In this document: positions 23,503-35,370 of the stretch, in pieces
How the letters are laid out: each line of letters opens with the position of its first letter
How positions within the stretch are numbered: the stretch's first letter is position 1
Assembly (NCBI GenBank): GCA_022036555.1
Contig: CM039119.1
Span: 26,556,723-26,620,722 of the forward strand
Origin: Microstegium vimineum
Taxonomy: Eukaryota; Streptophyta; Magnoliopsida; Poales; Poaceae
DNA length: 64,000 nucleotides
Direction of reading: 5' to 3'
Made by a program: the position numbers and the translations under genes
The notes under the pieces: model-generated
The model's database searches: none
Seen by the model: only the letters and a program-made list of their open reading frames with translations
What the model was told of the DNA's origin: nothing

Positions 23503-24434
23503 CTAGTCGTCGCGGTCGATGTCCATCCCTGATAGACGGCCACCCTCGTCGTCGCTATCGTCAACAAGCTCAAGCTCCTCAGGATCCTCCTCCTCGTCCT
23601 CGGTGACTGGGTCATCGTCGGCATAGATCACTATGGGATCTACCTCTGGTGCAACTGGCAGAGGGATCGGGTTGATCACATTGTTGAGCCTGTGAACCTC
23701 CTGCTATAGCTCTCGGGTCTGGTCATGGGCCTGCTGAAGTAGCCCATTCAACTCTGTGTCGCAACGGTGGTAAGCGATGTTCTCCACCACCTGCTGGTGG
23801 TGAAGCATACGCTCACGAGCCTCAGCTGCCTCCTCTCGAAGTATAGCGGCATACCTCTCGTCCTGCGCCTCCTTAGCTGCCCTCCTAAGACGCTGATTGT
23901 CTCTACCAATTCCTTGTAGGAACATCTCACTGGTCCTCAGGCGTGCTACACTGAACAGGTAGGAGTCCTCTCTGGTAAAAAGAGTCTTGAGCACTACATG
24001 CATAGCACTCATAGCCGGTCCTGAACTGCTAGCTCTCTCATCCCTGTTCCTGATCAAGGGATCACTCATCTCCTGGTACCAAAGAGTGGTGTCAGGGCTA
24101 TCCTCTGGAAAAGTCCCTGCTGCACCCTGGTCCAAAGCTGCACTGTGCTCCTGACGAATCTGACTCAGAATGGTCAGAGCTGCAGACTGAGCTCCTTCCC
24201 AAGGACTACTGGCTATGGCCTCAATGGACCACCTCCTCCACAAAGGTGCCTCGGTGCGCTCTGGAATAGTCACAGTCACGGTGTACAACTGCGCATTCCC
24301 AAGCGGCTCCTGAGTCCAATAGTACTGAGGCTTCTCAGTGTACCCCACCTGACTCAGCACCCTCCAAAGCAAAGTAGGAGTGCCAAACACGGTCAAGAAG
24401 AGGTTGCTGCGCTGGGGTGTCCTGGGGCTGCCAT
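23503..24434 (-). pseudogene. Extra ORF upstream of gag (Tekay copy 2)
   Basis: Homologue of 5418-6329. The ATG at 24434 is out of frame with the rest by one base (a deletion in the first ten codons), and a TAG near 23705 truncates the coiled coil. Between them the frame is open and codes TVTIPERTEAPLWRRW, then RDNQRLRRAAKEAQDER and a heptad-rich stretch. A Glu/Asp-rich tail ends DIDRDD at 23503. Compared with copy 1 it keeps about 24 extra bases near 24090. The two copies carry different disabling mutations, so both descend from an intact ORF. Confidence 0.7.
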
Positions 24435-25085
24435 CTGTAACAAATTTTAACCTTTTTGTGAGAACATGTATTTTACAGATTTGAGCATTTAACATGTAAA
24501 GAGATACAGATTTAGTAAGGGAGGGAATTGAATGAAATATGATGACACATGATGCATGCACGTATCTTACGTCCTCACATTCCTATGAAAGCAAACCTTT
24601 CACTACAACGTGCTAGATGGTGGCATACATACATTCTCTCATACATAAGCAATTAATCGATCTACACGATTCGTTGTTAGTGTACTTGCAGAAGATTCAT
24701 TTCAGCCCATCCCAACAGTATGAATAATGCATTGCTGAAATGTAAATCTAATACTCACTTAGGTGTACACCCCGTATACACATAAGCAGTATATATACAC
24801 AGTTCTTCGTCCTAACGACGGCATCTCTCAACAGACAGCAACACCCACACATGGATGCCATCTCATAATCTTGTGTGGAGCAGGATTATTGTTCGGACAT
24901 CATATAAGCATTCCCCTAGATCGGCAGTGTATCCGATGCACGCTCTCACAACTCACCTTACCTTAGGCGTAGCGTCAACGTTTGATCCATACAACACCAT
25001 TCAAGTGAATGGCCCCCATACTATTCCAACCTGTATGGACACGTAACCAAAAATATGATGCAATCCCCCAAGTTAGTACTTTACG
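24435..25085 (-). other. Leader of Tekay copy 2, truncated
   Basis: Aligns with 6330-7000 of copy 1. No gene. It ends at the deletion junction with E3. Confidence 0.75.
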
Positions 25086-27600
25086 CCATGTGGGTTCAGT
25101 TTTGACTTAGCTTTGTGACAGGTGACGCAACGCTCCACAAATCTGATGACGTCTCTCCTCATCTTGGGCCAATAGAAATGATCACCTAGCAGTTCATAAG
25201 TTTTCTTTTGTCCAAAATGACCTGTTAATCCACCTCCATGTGACTCCTGCAACAAAAGCAATCTAACCGAAGAATTTGGAGCACAAAGCTTGTTAGCTCT
25301 AAACAAAAATCCATCATGTATGTGATATTTTGCCCAACCTTTCCCATCTTGACAATGATTATAAGGTTCTAAAAATTCAGGATCATTATTATACATATCT
25401 TTCAAGCTTTCAAGACCCAAAACTTTTACCTCAAGTTGGTTCAGCAATACATTCTTTCGTGACAAAGCATCGGCAACCACATTGTCCTTACCTTTCTTGT
25501 ATTTCATAATGTACGGAAATGTTTCGATGAACTCAACCCATTTGGCATGATGATGGTTTAGCTTAGCTTGACCTTTCAAGTACTTCAAAGCTTCATGATC
25601 GGAATGAATAACAAACTCTCTTGGCCATAAGTAGTGCTGCCATGTTTCAAGCACACGCACCAAGGCATACAATTCTTTGTCATATACAGAATAATTCAGT
25701 TGAGCACCTCCTAATTTTTCGCTAAAATATGCTAGTGGTTTTTCCTTGCTGCATTAAAACCCCTCCTATCCCAATTCCACTAGCATCACATTCTACTTCA
25801 AAAGTTTCAGTGAAATCAGGAAGAACAAGTAACGGTGCTTCAGTCAAACATTTCTTTAATTCTTGAAAAGCATTTTCTTGTGAGTCCCCCATTTAAAATC
25901 AACACCTTTCTTTGTCAATTCATTCAAAGGAGCAGCGATGGTACTGAAATCTCTCACAAATCTCCTATAAAATCCAGCAAGACCATGAAAACTTCTTACT
26001 TGACTTACATTCGTAGGAGTTGGCCAATCCTTGATGGCTTTCACCTTGGTCTCATCCACTTCTATTCCTTTTCCTGAAACAACAAAGCCAAGAAATACAA
26101 CATGGTCGGTGCAAAAACTGCACTTCTCAAGATTAGCAAATAATTTCTCTTTTCTAAGCTTATCCAAGACTTGCTGAATGTGATTCACATGCTCTTCAAA
26201 AGACTTGTTGTAAATTAGAATATCATCAAAGTAAACAACCACAAATTTTCGAATGAAAGCTCTCAGGACATGGTTCATTAATCTCATAAAAGTACTAGGA
26301 GCATTAGTCAAACCAAAAGGCATAACTAACCATTCATACAGCCCAAATTTAGTTTTAAATGCAGTTTTCCATTCATCTCCAGCTTTCATTCTTATTTGAT
26401 GGTAACCACTTCGTAAATCAATTTTAGTAAATATGGTGGAACCACTCAATTCATCAAGCATATCATCTAACCGTGGAATAGGAGGACGATAGCGTACAGT
26501 GATATTATTTATAGCTCTACAGTCAACACACATCCTCCAAGAACCATCTTTTTTAGGTACTAAGATCACAGGAACAGCACAAGGAATTAAACTTTCACAA
26601 ACAAAACCTTTGTCAAGGAGTTCTTGCACTTGCCTTTGGATCTCCTTAGTTTCTTCAGGATTGGTTCGGTATGGTGGTCGGTTGGGGAGAGCAGCCCCTG
26701 GAATGAGATCAATTTGATGCTCAATCCCACGAATTGGAGGTAGTCCAGTCGGCGTCTCCTTTGGAAAAACATCTTCATAGTCCTGCAAAAGATGAGACAC
26801 AATACTAGGAAGAGAGGTGATGTCGTTAGCTGAGATTAAAATGTCTTTGCACACAAGTACAAAGAGCACTTGATCTAGGTTGTTCCTCACTTCTCTCATT
26901 TCAGATTTTGTGGCTAACATAACTAGATGTTCTCCCTCTCCTTTCTTTTTATCTCTCAAATTTGGCTGGTGGCACTCACTCACCGAATTGTGGATGGCAC
27001 TCAATTTCTTTTGCTCTCCTCCTCCTTTTCTTACTAGACTAACTTCAGATTTCTTTTGTAAGTGCTCGTCCATGATTTGTTGAGGTGTCATAGGTTTGAG
27101 AACAAACTTCTTCCCTTTCAAATCTAGTGTGTACTCATTTGTCCTCCCACAATGCTGAGTATATCGATCATATTGCCATGGCCTTCCAAGCAGCAAGTGG
27201 CACACAGACATAGGTGCCACATCGCACTCAACAGTGTCAACATATTCACCAATTTTGAATGGGACCTTTACTCTATACCCAATCTTGATATCTCCCGAAT
27301 CATTCAACCATTGGACATGATATGGATGAGGGTGTCGCTGCAGTTTCAAACCAAGTTTATCAACCATCTCACGGCAAGCAAGATTATGACAGCTCCCTCC
27401 ATCAATAATCACATTCACTACCTTATCTTGCACTCTTGCTCGGGTTTGAAAAAGGTTATGTCGCTGTCCAATTTCAGCTTCCTTCATTTGGACGCTCAAA
27501 ATTTGTGCCACTACAAGAGCAGCACCTTGTTCAAATTCACATCTAGTGTGTTCCTTATCCTCATGGTCTTCTTCAACATTTTCTTCCTCAACTTCCTCTT
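25086..27600 (-). pseudogene. Pol of E3: protease, RT, RNase H, partial integrase
   Basis: The protease has VNVIIDGGSCHNLACREM near 27420-27365 and LLGRPWQYD. The RT has GSWRMCVDCRAINNI, KIDLRSGYHQIRMK and the catalytic VVYFDDILIYN near 26240-26215. A frameshift at about 25856 precedes RNase H, whose recognisable part runs from YALVRVLETWQHYLW through VIHSDHEALKYLKGQ to VVADALSRK. Integrase keeps only its H-H-C-C finger (ESHGGGLTGHFG...CVTCHKAK) and ends at PHG, where the deletion junction lies. The catalytic DDE core and anything beyond are gone. The element cannot integrate by itself. Confidence 0.88.
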
Positions 27601-28771
27601 CACTAGCTAATGCATATTCTCCATTATCATTCACAATGATCACCCGATTATTTGGACATTCTCTAGCAACATGTCCACGGCCTCCACACTTGAAGCACTG
27701 AATTCTACTACTCTTGGAGGTAGACCCCACTGAGGTAGTGGTAGATGCTACAGGTTTAGAACTCATATTTGGGGCAGCAACATTCTACCCACTAAAAACA
27801 CCTTGAGTATTAGCACGGAAGCCTCCACTTGAACTCTTTGCAATTGAGGGTGCAGCAGAAAACTTAGAGATTGACTTGCTCCCTCCAGATGCAGTCCTGA
27901 GACCATATGACAAGGACTTGGTGTTCTTGCCATCTTGCTGCAGTTGGCGTTCAGCTTTGGTGGCTTGATGTAGTAAATCAATAAGATGTTGGTACGGCTA
28001 AAACTCAACAATGCGATGAATATTCCGATGTAACCCAGCCATGAAACATGCAATAGTTTGCTCTTCATCTTCATACACATTGGCTCTAATCATAGCCTTC
28101 TCCATCTCTTTATAATATTCCTCAACAGAGAAACTTCCTTGCTTTAGATTCTGCAATTTATCAAAAAGATCACGCCGATAGTGCTTGGGCACCAAACGAA
28201 GTCGTATTTCTCTCTTCATTTCTTCCCAACTTGCAATAGGACGCAACTCATCTTCTTCACGATCACGGAGTAGTTGCTCCCACCAGATCAGAGCATATCC
28301 ATCAAACTCCAGAGATGCCATTACCAACTTCTTCTATTCTGAATAATTATGCAAGTGAAAGATCTTATCCACCTTCAACTCCCAAGTGAAATAAGCTTCT
28401 GGATCAGATCCTCCATCAAATTTTGGCATGTTGAATTTCAGTTTGCCAAACCTCTCTTCATGGTTGCTTCTTCTAGGACGTCGGCGACCAAAACTGTGTT
28501 GAGAATAATTATCATCATCATTTCTTCGACCTCGTCCTCTGCCTCTACTGTGTGCAGCACCTCGGTTCCTTCGTCCTCTTCCTCTTCCATCACTATCTTC
28601 TCCATCTCCACCATGGTTGCTTGCACCATCTTGAGGTGGACGACGTCCTCTGACTTCAGCCAGAAGGGCTTGAAGATCTTGGGCCATACGTTCGTGCTTG
28701 TCTTCCAAGCTTTGCTTCAGTTCATTAAATTGTGCCACAGAAACACATTCCTCTATCTCCACTCCTCCCAT
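27601..28771 (-). pseudogene. Gag of E3
   Basis: The start is the ATG at 28771 (MGGVEIEECVSVAQFNELKQ). A short coiled-coil N-terminus and an Arg/Gly-rich stretch (GRGRGRRNRG) precede the gag domain (FGKLKFNMPKFDGGSDPEAY, FDGYALIWWEQLL). After that come a Ser-rich linker and one zinc knuckle, CFKCGGRGHVAREC (CX2CX4HX4C), near 27697-27656. Three in-frame TAG codons interrupt it, at 28334, 27998 and about 27787. Each is one base from a sense codon. Gag runs into the protease in the same frame, as in chromoviruses with a single gag-pol ORF. Confidence 0.85.
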
Positions 28772-29703
28772 CTTCCTGTAAGGTTAGCTAAACACAAACA
28801 ATAGGTATTTGTGGAATATAAAAATTTAGTGGTTCTCACCACTCACTGCTCTTACCAACCAAAACTCTTATGAATTCCTTGCTGTGGATTACAGAGAAAC
28901 AAAAGTGTGGTGGTAACCGAGAATGATGGTTAAGCGAATACAAGAACAGAGTATCGATTACGATGGCTTGTATGTGGAGCTTGGTGGGGATTAATAAACA
29001 AGGAATGCAATCTGAATTCTAGTTGTTGTAAAGTTAAATAACAATCCAAACTAGAAGTTCCCTGTCTAGTGCTGACCACAAGATAAGAATGAGATATAAA
29101 ATAATCATACACGCGCAAAGAAATTTCATAATTGATGCAAACAAGGGGTATGATTAGGATGCAAGAGTTGCAATCAGACCTAACAAAAATTTTGCACCAA
29201 CAGGGATAGCAAACTGGTTGCACAACTTGATATGAAATTTTTGGAGCACTTTTGCACATAAAACAACTGATCTTTCAACTTTTCTCAACACTTTTTTTTT
29301 CAATTCTAATTTTTTTTTTCACTTTTCTTTCTTATATTTTTTTTTGCTTTTTTTCTATAGAACAAAACATAGGGTTCAGATTACTTGCACACTTAAGATA
29401 ACAACGAAAACACAACCAGTAGCTAAAACTTGATAGGATCAAAGATATCATGAAGGATGATATAGGCTATAGATATAATTTCTTTTTGTGGGGATTTTCA
29501 GATATATAAAAGAGGCTCAAAGAACACGCAAAGGGTAATGATCATCAACTAAAACAAAGACTCTAATGGACTGAAACTTAACAAAACTCACTAAAATATC
29601 AAATTGAAACAAAGGGCTAAAACAAGTTTTAGGCTTTTTGGTGGATAGGACGAAACAATAATATATGTAGCTAAGGGTAAAGAATCTTACCGTGGTAACG
29701 AAA
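28772..29703 (-). other. Leader of E3 with T/A-rich low-complexity tract
   Basis: Non-coding stretch between PBS and gag. 29283-29360 on the plus strand is almost all T with short C/A breaks. No gene. Confidence 0.6.
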
Positions 29704-29715
29704 GCTTTGATACCA
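29704..29715 (-). other. Primer-binding site of E3
   Basis: The minus strand reads TGGTATCAAAGC, 2 bp after the 5' LTR, complementary in type to initiator tRNA-Met. Confidence 0.85.
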
Positions 29716-29717
29716 GA

Positions 29718-30876
29718 TGATGCGATATGTTGTCACGATCTTCACGACGTAGGATGAAATCCAGATAACTAGCTTCAGAGAAGCCGAGATAACTTGCTGC
29801 AAGCAGCGATAACTAGTGCAACCTGACAAATAAAACTCGAAGCCAACCACCGTCTTTAACCAGCAACCTGAATCGAGGATTCGCCCAACCACACTCTCAA
29901 GAAACCAACCAACACAACCTACAATCAATCAAGGAGAACCTTGAAGGGAGTAGGAGCACCAATTGGGAGCAGATGAAGCCGCCACTTCTGTAGATCCACG
30001 AAGGAAATCACAAGAGCAAAGGGGTAGAGATCACTCTCAAAGTTTGTTAGCACACAGCTGAACAAAGGGGTTATGTATTTCAATTATCAAAACTCTGAGA
30101 TTACAATGACTCTAGGGGGTATTTAAACTAGCAACAGCCTGCTCGATAGGTGGAAACTTGAAATAAAACAAAAGATGCGAACTATGTGAACAGGCCTCTT
30201 CGTAATGCCTTCATGGAGAGTTCCCACGTGGTTGTTGGACTTCTACGCAGTCTTCAGTGTTTTGACAATAACTCCATCTTGAGAACTCCAAATGACATGG
30301 GGTTTGTTGCGTTGGAAAGCTAACTTGATAAGCTTTCACACCATGTGCAGCATGCACCATGAGATATTGTAGAATGGTACAGTTTTGCATGAGAAGTTGA
30401 CCAACAGACTGACTATCAACCATCTGACCAGTCTGCACTAAAGCAGGTCGCTAGAATAAATGGAGCATGCAAACAGGTCGGCACTTGATGCATTGGAAAC
30501 TAGACTTGATAAGCTTTCCAACAAATCCTCAATCACCTTCATAGCTTTTGTAAATCAAAAGTTATGACTGTTTCTTCTAGATAGTTCTGTCACGCTGGAC
30601 TGACTCGAACGTGATTCTTCTCTGTAGTCCACTCTTGATGTATCCATGTCATCCTCCTTGGTAAACCTGAGCAATAATAACGTGCACGACTTAGGTAGTA
30701 TATAATTATCATTAATATGAACATGAATTTCACAAAATAGTGCGTGCACCTCTTGTTGTAGTTTCTTTGCTCGGCTACGTGTGATCGGTCCATCAATGTC
30801 TTGGGCTAGTGTGGTCGGAGTGATTGATGGTGAGGTCGGCTTGCTTGTTGGCATGGTCGATGGCATGGTCATATCA
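29718..30876 (-). repeat. 5' LTR of E3
   Basis: 1159 bp. On the minus strand it begins TGATATGACCATG and ends ATATCGCATCA. The TSD TATCC follows at 30877-30881. It aligns with 13721-14550 until the Tekay insertion point. Confidence 0.88.
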
Positions 30877-30881
30877 TATCC

Positions 30882-33800
30882 ACTTCCAATTTTTTGAAGA
30901 GAAGAAACAAGCCACCAAGAATGGATGGACAGACTATCTAGGAGAATTAACAAGATATGAAGATCAATTCAATAATAAAGATAAGAGTTCTCCTGAGAAA
31001 GAAGTCATACCATCAACAAAGGATGTATCACCTGCTACAGAGGAAAGAAGAAGCAGAACCTCAGACTGAGAAAGTGTGGAAGAGAAAAGAGACTTCATCG
31101 GAAACACCAACACAAGAAGAGCAAACATCCAAGTATTCATCAGGAGTGGACCATGCTCCTTAAGACATTTGAACCAGAAGAGAGGTCCGGTTCAACGAGC
31201 CTAAATCTTTGAACCTTAGCCAGAAGGTAAACTCGGTAAGTTATCTGCATATTTATTTCTCTGCATTGCATTAGTTGCACTCTAGCATATTTACTTTCCA
31301 TAATTATTTATGGCACTATTCATATATCATTCTTAGTCTAATCTAGTGCATAATCATCTTTACCATAGCATATGTATATTTATGCATTGCATTCAAAAAT
31401 AAAAAATCTTTAAGCCCCATGTGGATAAATTTCCCAACTGTTTACTGTGGAGACATAAAAAATATTGCATATAAAATTTAAATACAAAAAAAATTTGAAT
31501 AGAAGAATTTTGTAAGACTCTAGGCAATCAAGGCATAAATGGTTTACCGCTAACGCTTAATCTGTTCCACGAGCTTTGCCGTCTATTTGAGTTTAGCAGG
31601 ATTTGGAAAGACCAGATTAGATATCTTCAACTACTTTGAGAAGTACCACTACATCAACTATCATCTTTGAAGTCTCAGAGAAGTGAAGTAAGTCTACACT
31701 GTCTAAATGAATGACTATGTCAACATCCAGCTTGGGGGAGAGCACCCTCATGTATCCAGGTAAGTATCCTTACCACTTAGGTTTACTTTTACTTAGATAT
31801 TAGTTACATTAATTAATTCAAATAAAAAAATGTGAGCACATGAAGGTTCACACCTAAATAATTACAAATCACAAAACTAACAACTTAGATATTGTTTATC
31901 TATGGTATTTCATTGTCTATTTTATCCTTAATTGAGTTTTCTATTTAGTAATAATAATAGGTATGTTTAGAAGTTGCTAATAATAAAATGAAGAACTCTG
32001 AAGAATATCTTATACATGCTCAAATTCTCAAAAGAGATCCAAGAGGTGGCCTCAAAATGATTTATCGTGGACGTACAATTGATGTTCCTCTTCCAAATGA
32101 GAAACGTTGGTTGTATAGGACCCGCCAACTAACCTTTGATTTAGATCAAGGACGTGGGCAAAGAGGTGTTGCAGGTTCCAGCAGGAGAGCACATGAGGAA
32201 CCACGGTTTGCTCATTTTGAGCAAGGTGGTCCTTCCTGAGGAGTTGTTGGTGAAGAGGAAGACGACGCAACTTCCGATGCCATGGACACTCCCAATGGCA
32301 TACCTCCTCGACCACCAGGTCCTCAAAGACCAGAAGCATCCTTCTCGTCCCCACGAGATAGGAGCATCGTTAGCGGAGGCAACAAATGGACAATCTCACC
32401 AATGCCATAGGCGAGCTTCGCATTGAGCATGGTGTGACAGCAGGTATAGTCCAGCAAAACACCGAACAACTCCAAGCACTTCAAGAAGAAGAAATCCAGT
32501 GATGGAGGATGTGGTGGAAACAACATCCATATTAGCCACCACACTATTGAGCAAAGGATAAGCTTGGGGGAGGCTCCCTCCCCAACTAAGGTAAGTGTTT
32601 AATTCCAACATTTACATTCATGCATTTTCTTGCTTATCTTTGCTTGCAATTAAAAAAATCTCTAAATATGATAAAAAGAACAATAAGACTTCTCTCTACT
32701 CCCATATGTTCCATGAATGTTTATCTCTCTATGGAAATGATGAATAGTTGCTCTGCCATAATTCCTCAAGTACCTAGTTTCCAACCTTGAATTCTCCTGG
32801 GTTTTTTGACATAACTGCTTTGACATAAGATTTACTCTGAACCTGAAACTTGTGGGTTGCAAATGCTTGAGCTAAGCCTAGGTAGTTGATAAGTATGATA
32901 TAAAAAAGTCTGAGTAGCTATTTTTCTTGTTCCTAGCAATACTAGAGTTCTGGAGAATTTATCTTTTGAAAATTAAAAATATTACATGATGAGTCTCTGT
33001 ATGACGAGAGCTTGAATTCCTACTGCAGCCATATATACATGCCTGGTAGATTAGGAAGACATTCACTATCATATTTACTGCTTGTATTTGCATTGAGTTT
33101 TGTCAAGCTTTGTTGACCCTTGGAGACTTGTTATGCTTTTAAAATCAAGATCACGTACACTCCACTCATATATGCTACTTCTATCCTAGAGGTACGCATC
33201 CACATATATGCCATTCAGATCCACTAGAAAAATGCTCTACTCCTTGGAAGTAAGTAACCAGAAATTATTTAGTTCTCCACTTACCCATATGTAACTGCTC
33301 CAAAGATTTCCTTGTTATCATCTCTCAAAAGTGTTATTATGGAAAGAGACTTGGGGTTGTGAAAAAAAATTAAATAAAGAGAGTAAAACATGGACAAGTG
33401 TCCTATCAAAACAATGGGTACTTAGATGCCCTCCTCTCTAAAAAAAAGTAAGCCCAAGTTCTCTCAAAATTCCAAGTTCCAAAAGAGAGATGTATGTATA
33501 TATGTATTCAAGGAGGAGAGTAAAATTAGGTTTCCATCATATCCACCCTATATCCCACACACATGCACATCTTGATTTGATTGTATGCCCGGTTTCTCTA
33601 GATCCATTGTTTGACTTTACAATATATGCTTTGCAAGTATGTATGCATTGTTTCTCCCCCACCTATGAACTCCATATATTGCCTATTAGTTATAGGGTGA
33701 GAGAGAGAAGGCACATTGTTACTTTGCTTGTTCCAAATAATATTCTGAGAGAAGGCATAACACCATTGTTGCCTTGGTGAGGATCCACAAATACCACATA

Positions 33801-34122
33801 TAGAGAGACTTGAGAGGGTCATACGAAAGAGACTTTGAGTTTTATTTTGAAAACTTTGCAAAACTCTAGGATGAAGGTAAAGTGAAGAGCTTGACATATA
33901 GTACTTCGCTTGATCATTCTACTTTTCAATTACTCAAGACCCAAGTGATGGCTATAAGCCCCATGGTTAAAGGTAATATGGGTAAGTTTGAAAGTCAGAA
34001 TAGTTTACTCTAATCTAGAGCAGACTTCTTGTTTGAATGCATGTGTACTTTTAAGGCGTGAAAGCATTGTAGCAACTCCTGATCCATCATTGAGTTCATC
34101 TTTGCTCAGGGACGAGCAAAAG
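30882..34122 (+). other. Distal internal region of E1, mostly non-coding
   Basis: Continuation of E1 after E3. 30882-31990 matches E2 43301-44370. 32730-34122 matches E2 58560-60010. It contains an AGCTTGGGGGAGAGCA block at 31728 and ends with GAGCAAAAGGTAAG next to the E2 insertion. Apart from the ORF at 31988-32239, no frame is supported. A run at 33490-33780 (HAHLDLIVCPVSLDPLFDFT) is also open in E2 at 59269-59673 but has no recognised domain. Confidence 0.6.
31988..32239 (+). CDS. Small unknown ORF in E1, absent from E2
   Basis: 83 codons starting MKNSEEYLIHAQILKRDPRG, basic in the middle and Gly/Arg-rich at the end. I recognise no family. It lies in the stretch 32010-32730 that E2 has lost, so its status in the family cannot be judged from this window. 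It could be the relic of a post-pol ORF, as in Athila-type elements, or chance coding. Confidence 0.3.
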   Translation: MKNSEEYLIHAQILKRDPRGGLKMIYRGRTIDVPLPNEKRWLYRTRQLTFDLDQGRGQRGVAGSSRRAHEEPRFAHFEQGGPS

Positions 34123-34127
34123 GTAAG

Positions 34128-35345
34128 TGTTGACGGTCCTTAAGTACCAATTTTAACCGTCAACTAAACAAGGAAAAGGATATAAATGAAACCCATAGCT
34201 AGAATTAGGATTTATACTAACAGAATTCCACGAGTTTTGGTGAATGTCTATTTCTGCAGGGGGTTATCAGGAAATACCAAGGAAAGGCCCAAATGTCATG
34301 TTTACATAGAGATAATTATCAACCGCACAATTTTCTGTACTCTAGAAGGTTCCAGGAGACACTAAAACGAACGGGAGGTGAAATGGGCTCGGAGCTAGGG
34401 CGCCTGCCCTAGCCCCTAGGGCGCCCGACCTGGCCCTGTGGCCAATCAGCTTCCACTTCACGGATTATGGTCCACGGACTTTGAGGATCAATCTAAACCA
34501 CTCGCTTAAGGTCGGTTTGATCCGACGGTCCATGTTCATTTGAGGAGGCTATATAAGCAAGGCCCCTGACCCCCTGAGGATCATCTCATCTCATTATTCT
34601 TCTCCAGAGCAAAAGCTAGGGTTTCAATTATAAGTAGAGAAGGAGAGAGGTCCCTCTAGTTATCTAGATCTAGTTCTTCTAGTTCTAGTTCATCTAGTTG
34701 TAATTTGAGATGAGAGAGAGGAGGAGAGAGCTAGGAGGAGCCGGATCTGTCGGATCTTCCTCAACATTATACCTTTGCAGCATCTGGCTCTGAGCAATCT
34801 CCAGGTTGTTCATTTATTATTTCTAGGTATCTTATTTCAGTTCTACTTATTCTATTTATGGGATCTCCGCTCGTATCGAGTGCTCTAGTTTACAATTGGA
34901 ATTAGAGTAGTAAGCAATAGTGTAGACGTGGTGTCTAGACTAGAGTTTACCTGAGTTTGCGCCCAATCCTACGGATAGTTGTGGTAGCCCCAGGGGTGAC
35001 AGCTCTGTAAGGCCTTTGTAGTCCACCATGTTCGGGTTGGTATTTTCGTAGAGCTTTTGGCAGCCTCTCCCGACTACCTTTTTCCCAATCTTTATCGAGA
35101 ATCGGGAAGGTATTGTTGCTCCAAAGTAAGTAGAGTATCGTGGGCCTTTGATTAGATATCCCCCTTAGAGAACTCTAAAATCTCTCTACCCAGTTATCTT
35201 ATCTATCCTTGGATGTTCTTAGTTCTTCTCTAGTACACTTCGCATTCCCTGTGGAAATCGATACCCTTGGAATACTCACGGGTGAAAGCTACAGCGGTAT
35301 CCGTGCACTTGCGGATTTATCTGTTTGCGTTAAGAAATACCAACA
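34128..35345 (+). repeat. 5' LTR of E2
   Basis: 1218 bp. It carries a duplicated CTAGGGCGCCCG block near 34395-34430 that its partner at 60032-61249 shares and the E1 LTRs lack. TATA box TATATAAG at 34550-34557. Confidence 0.9.
34550..34557 (+). promoter_or_regulatory. TATA box, E2 5' LTR
   Basis: TATATAAG preceded by GATCCGACGGTCC and, further upstream, GGCCAATCAGC (CCAAT box). Confidence 0.7.
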
Positions 35346-35352
35346 AGCTTTC

Positions 35353-35370
35353 TGGCGCCGTTGCTGGGGA
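35353..35370 (+). other. Primer-binding site of E2
   Basis: TGGCGCCGTTGCTGGGGA, 7 bp after the LTR. This is the PBS type (tRNA-Asp) usual for Athila/Tat gypsy elements, less decayed than the E1 copy. Confidence 0.8.

Larger units (their letters stand above)
14555..25085 (-). mobile_element. Tekay/Del-type chromovirus copy 2, 5' end deleted
   Basis: Minus-strand element with a full 3' LTR (14555-18771), PPT, pol with chromodomain, protease, gag, extra ORF and most of the leader. It stops at about 25085, equivalent to about 7000 of copy 1, so the PBS and 5' LTR are missing. It inserted into the E3 3' LTR. A later deletion then joined its leader to the E3 integrase at a GCCA microhomology (25085-25088). 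The TGTAACACCC LTR start and the C-terminal chromodomain in integrase support the Tekay/Del placement. Confidence 0.88.
13721..30876 (-). mobile_element. Ty3/gypsy chromovirus-like element E3 inside E1
   Basis: LTRs start TGATGCGATATGTTG on the plus strand at 13721 and 29718. The right LTR ends CATATCA at 30876. The TSD is GATCC (13716-13720) versus TATCC (30877-30881), and the E1 sequence resumes exactly where E2 is continuous (43301). On the minus strand the order is 5' LTR, Met-type PBS, leader, gag, protease, RT, RNase H and part of integrase. The integrase C-terminus and part of the 3' LTR were lost in a deletion that also removed the 5' end of Tekay copy 2. The clade looks CRM- or Reina/Galadriel-like, but without the integrase C-terminus this stays open. 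Confidence 0.87.

Noticed and set aside
28349..28804. Plus-strand frame of 151 codons, Ser/Thr/Ile-rich
   Set aside because: It is the complement of the Arg/Gly/Asp-rich E3 gag on the minus strand.
29283..29360. T-rich tract as a possible SINE/LINE tail
   Set aside because: It lies within the E3 leader, with no adjacent TSD or retroposon body.
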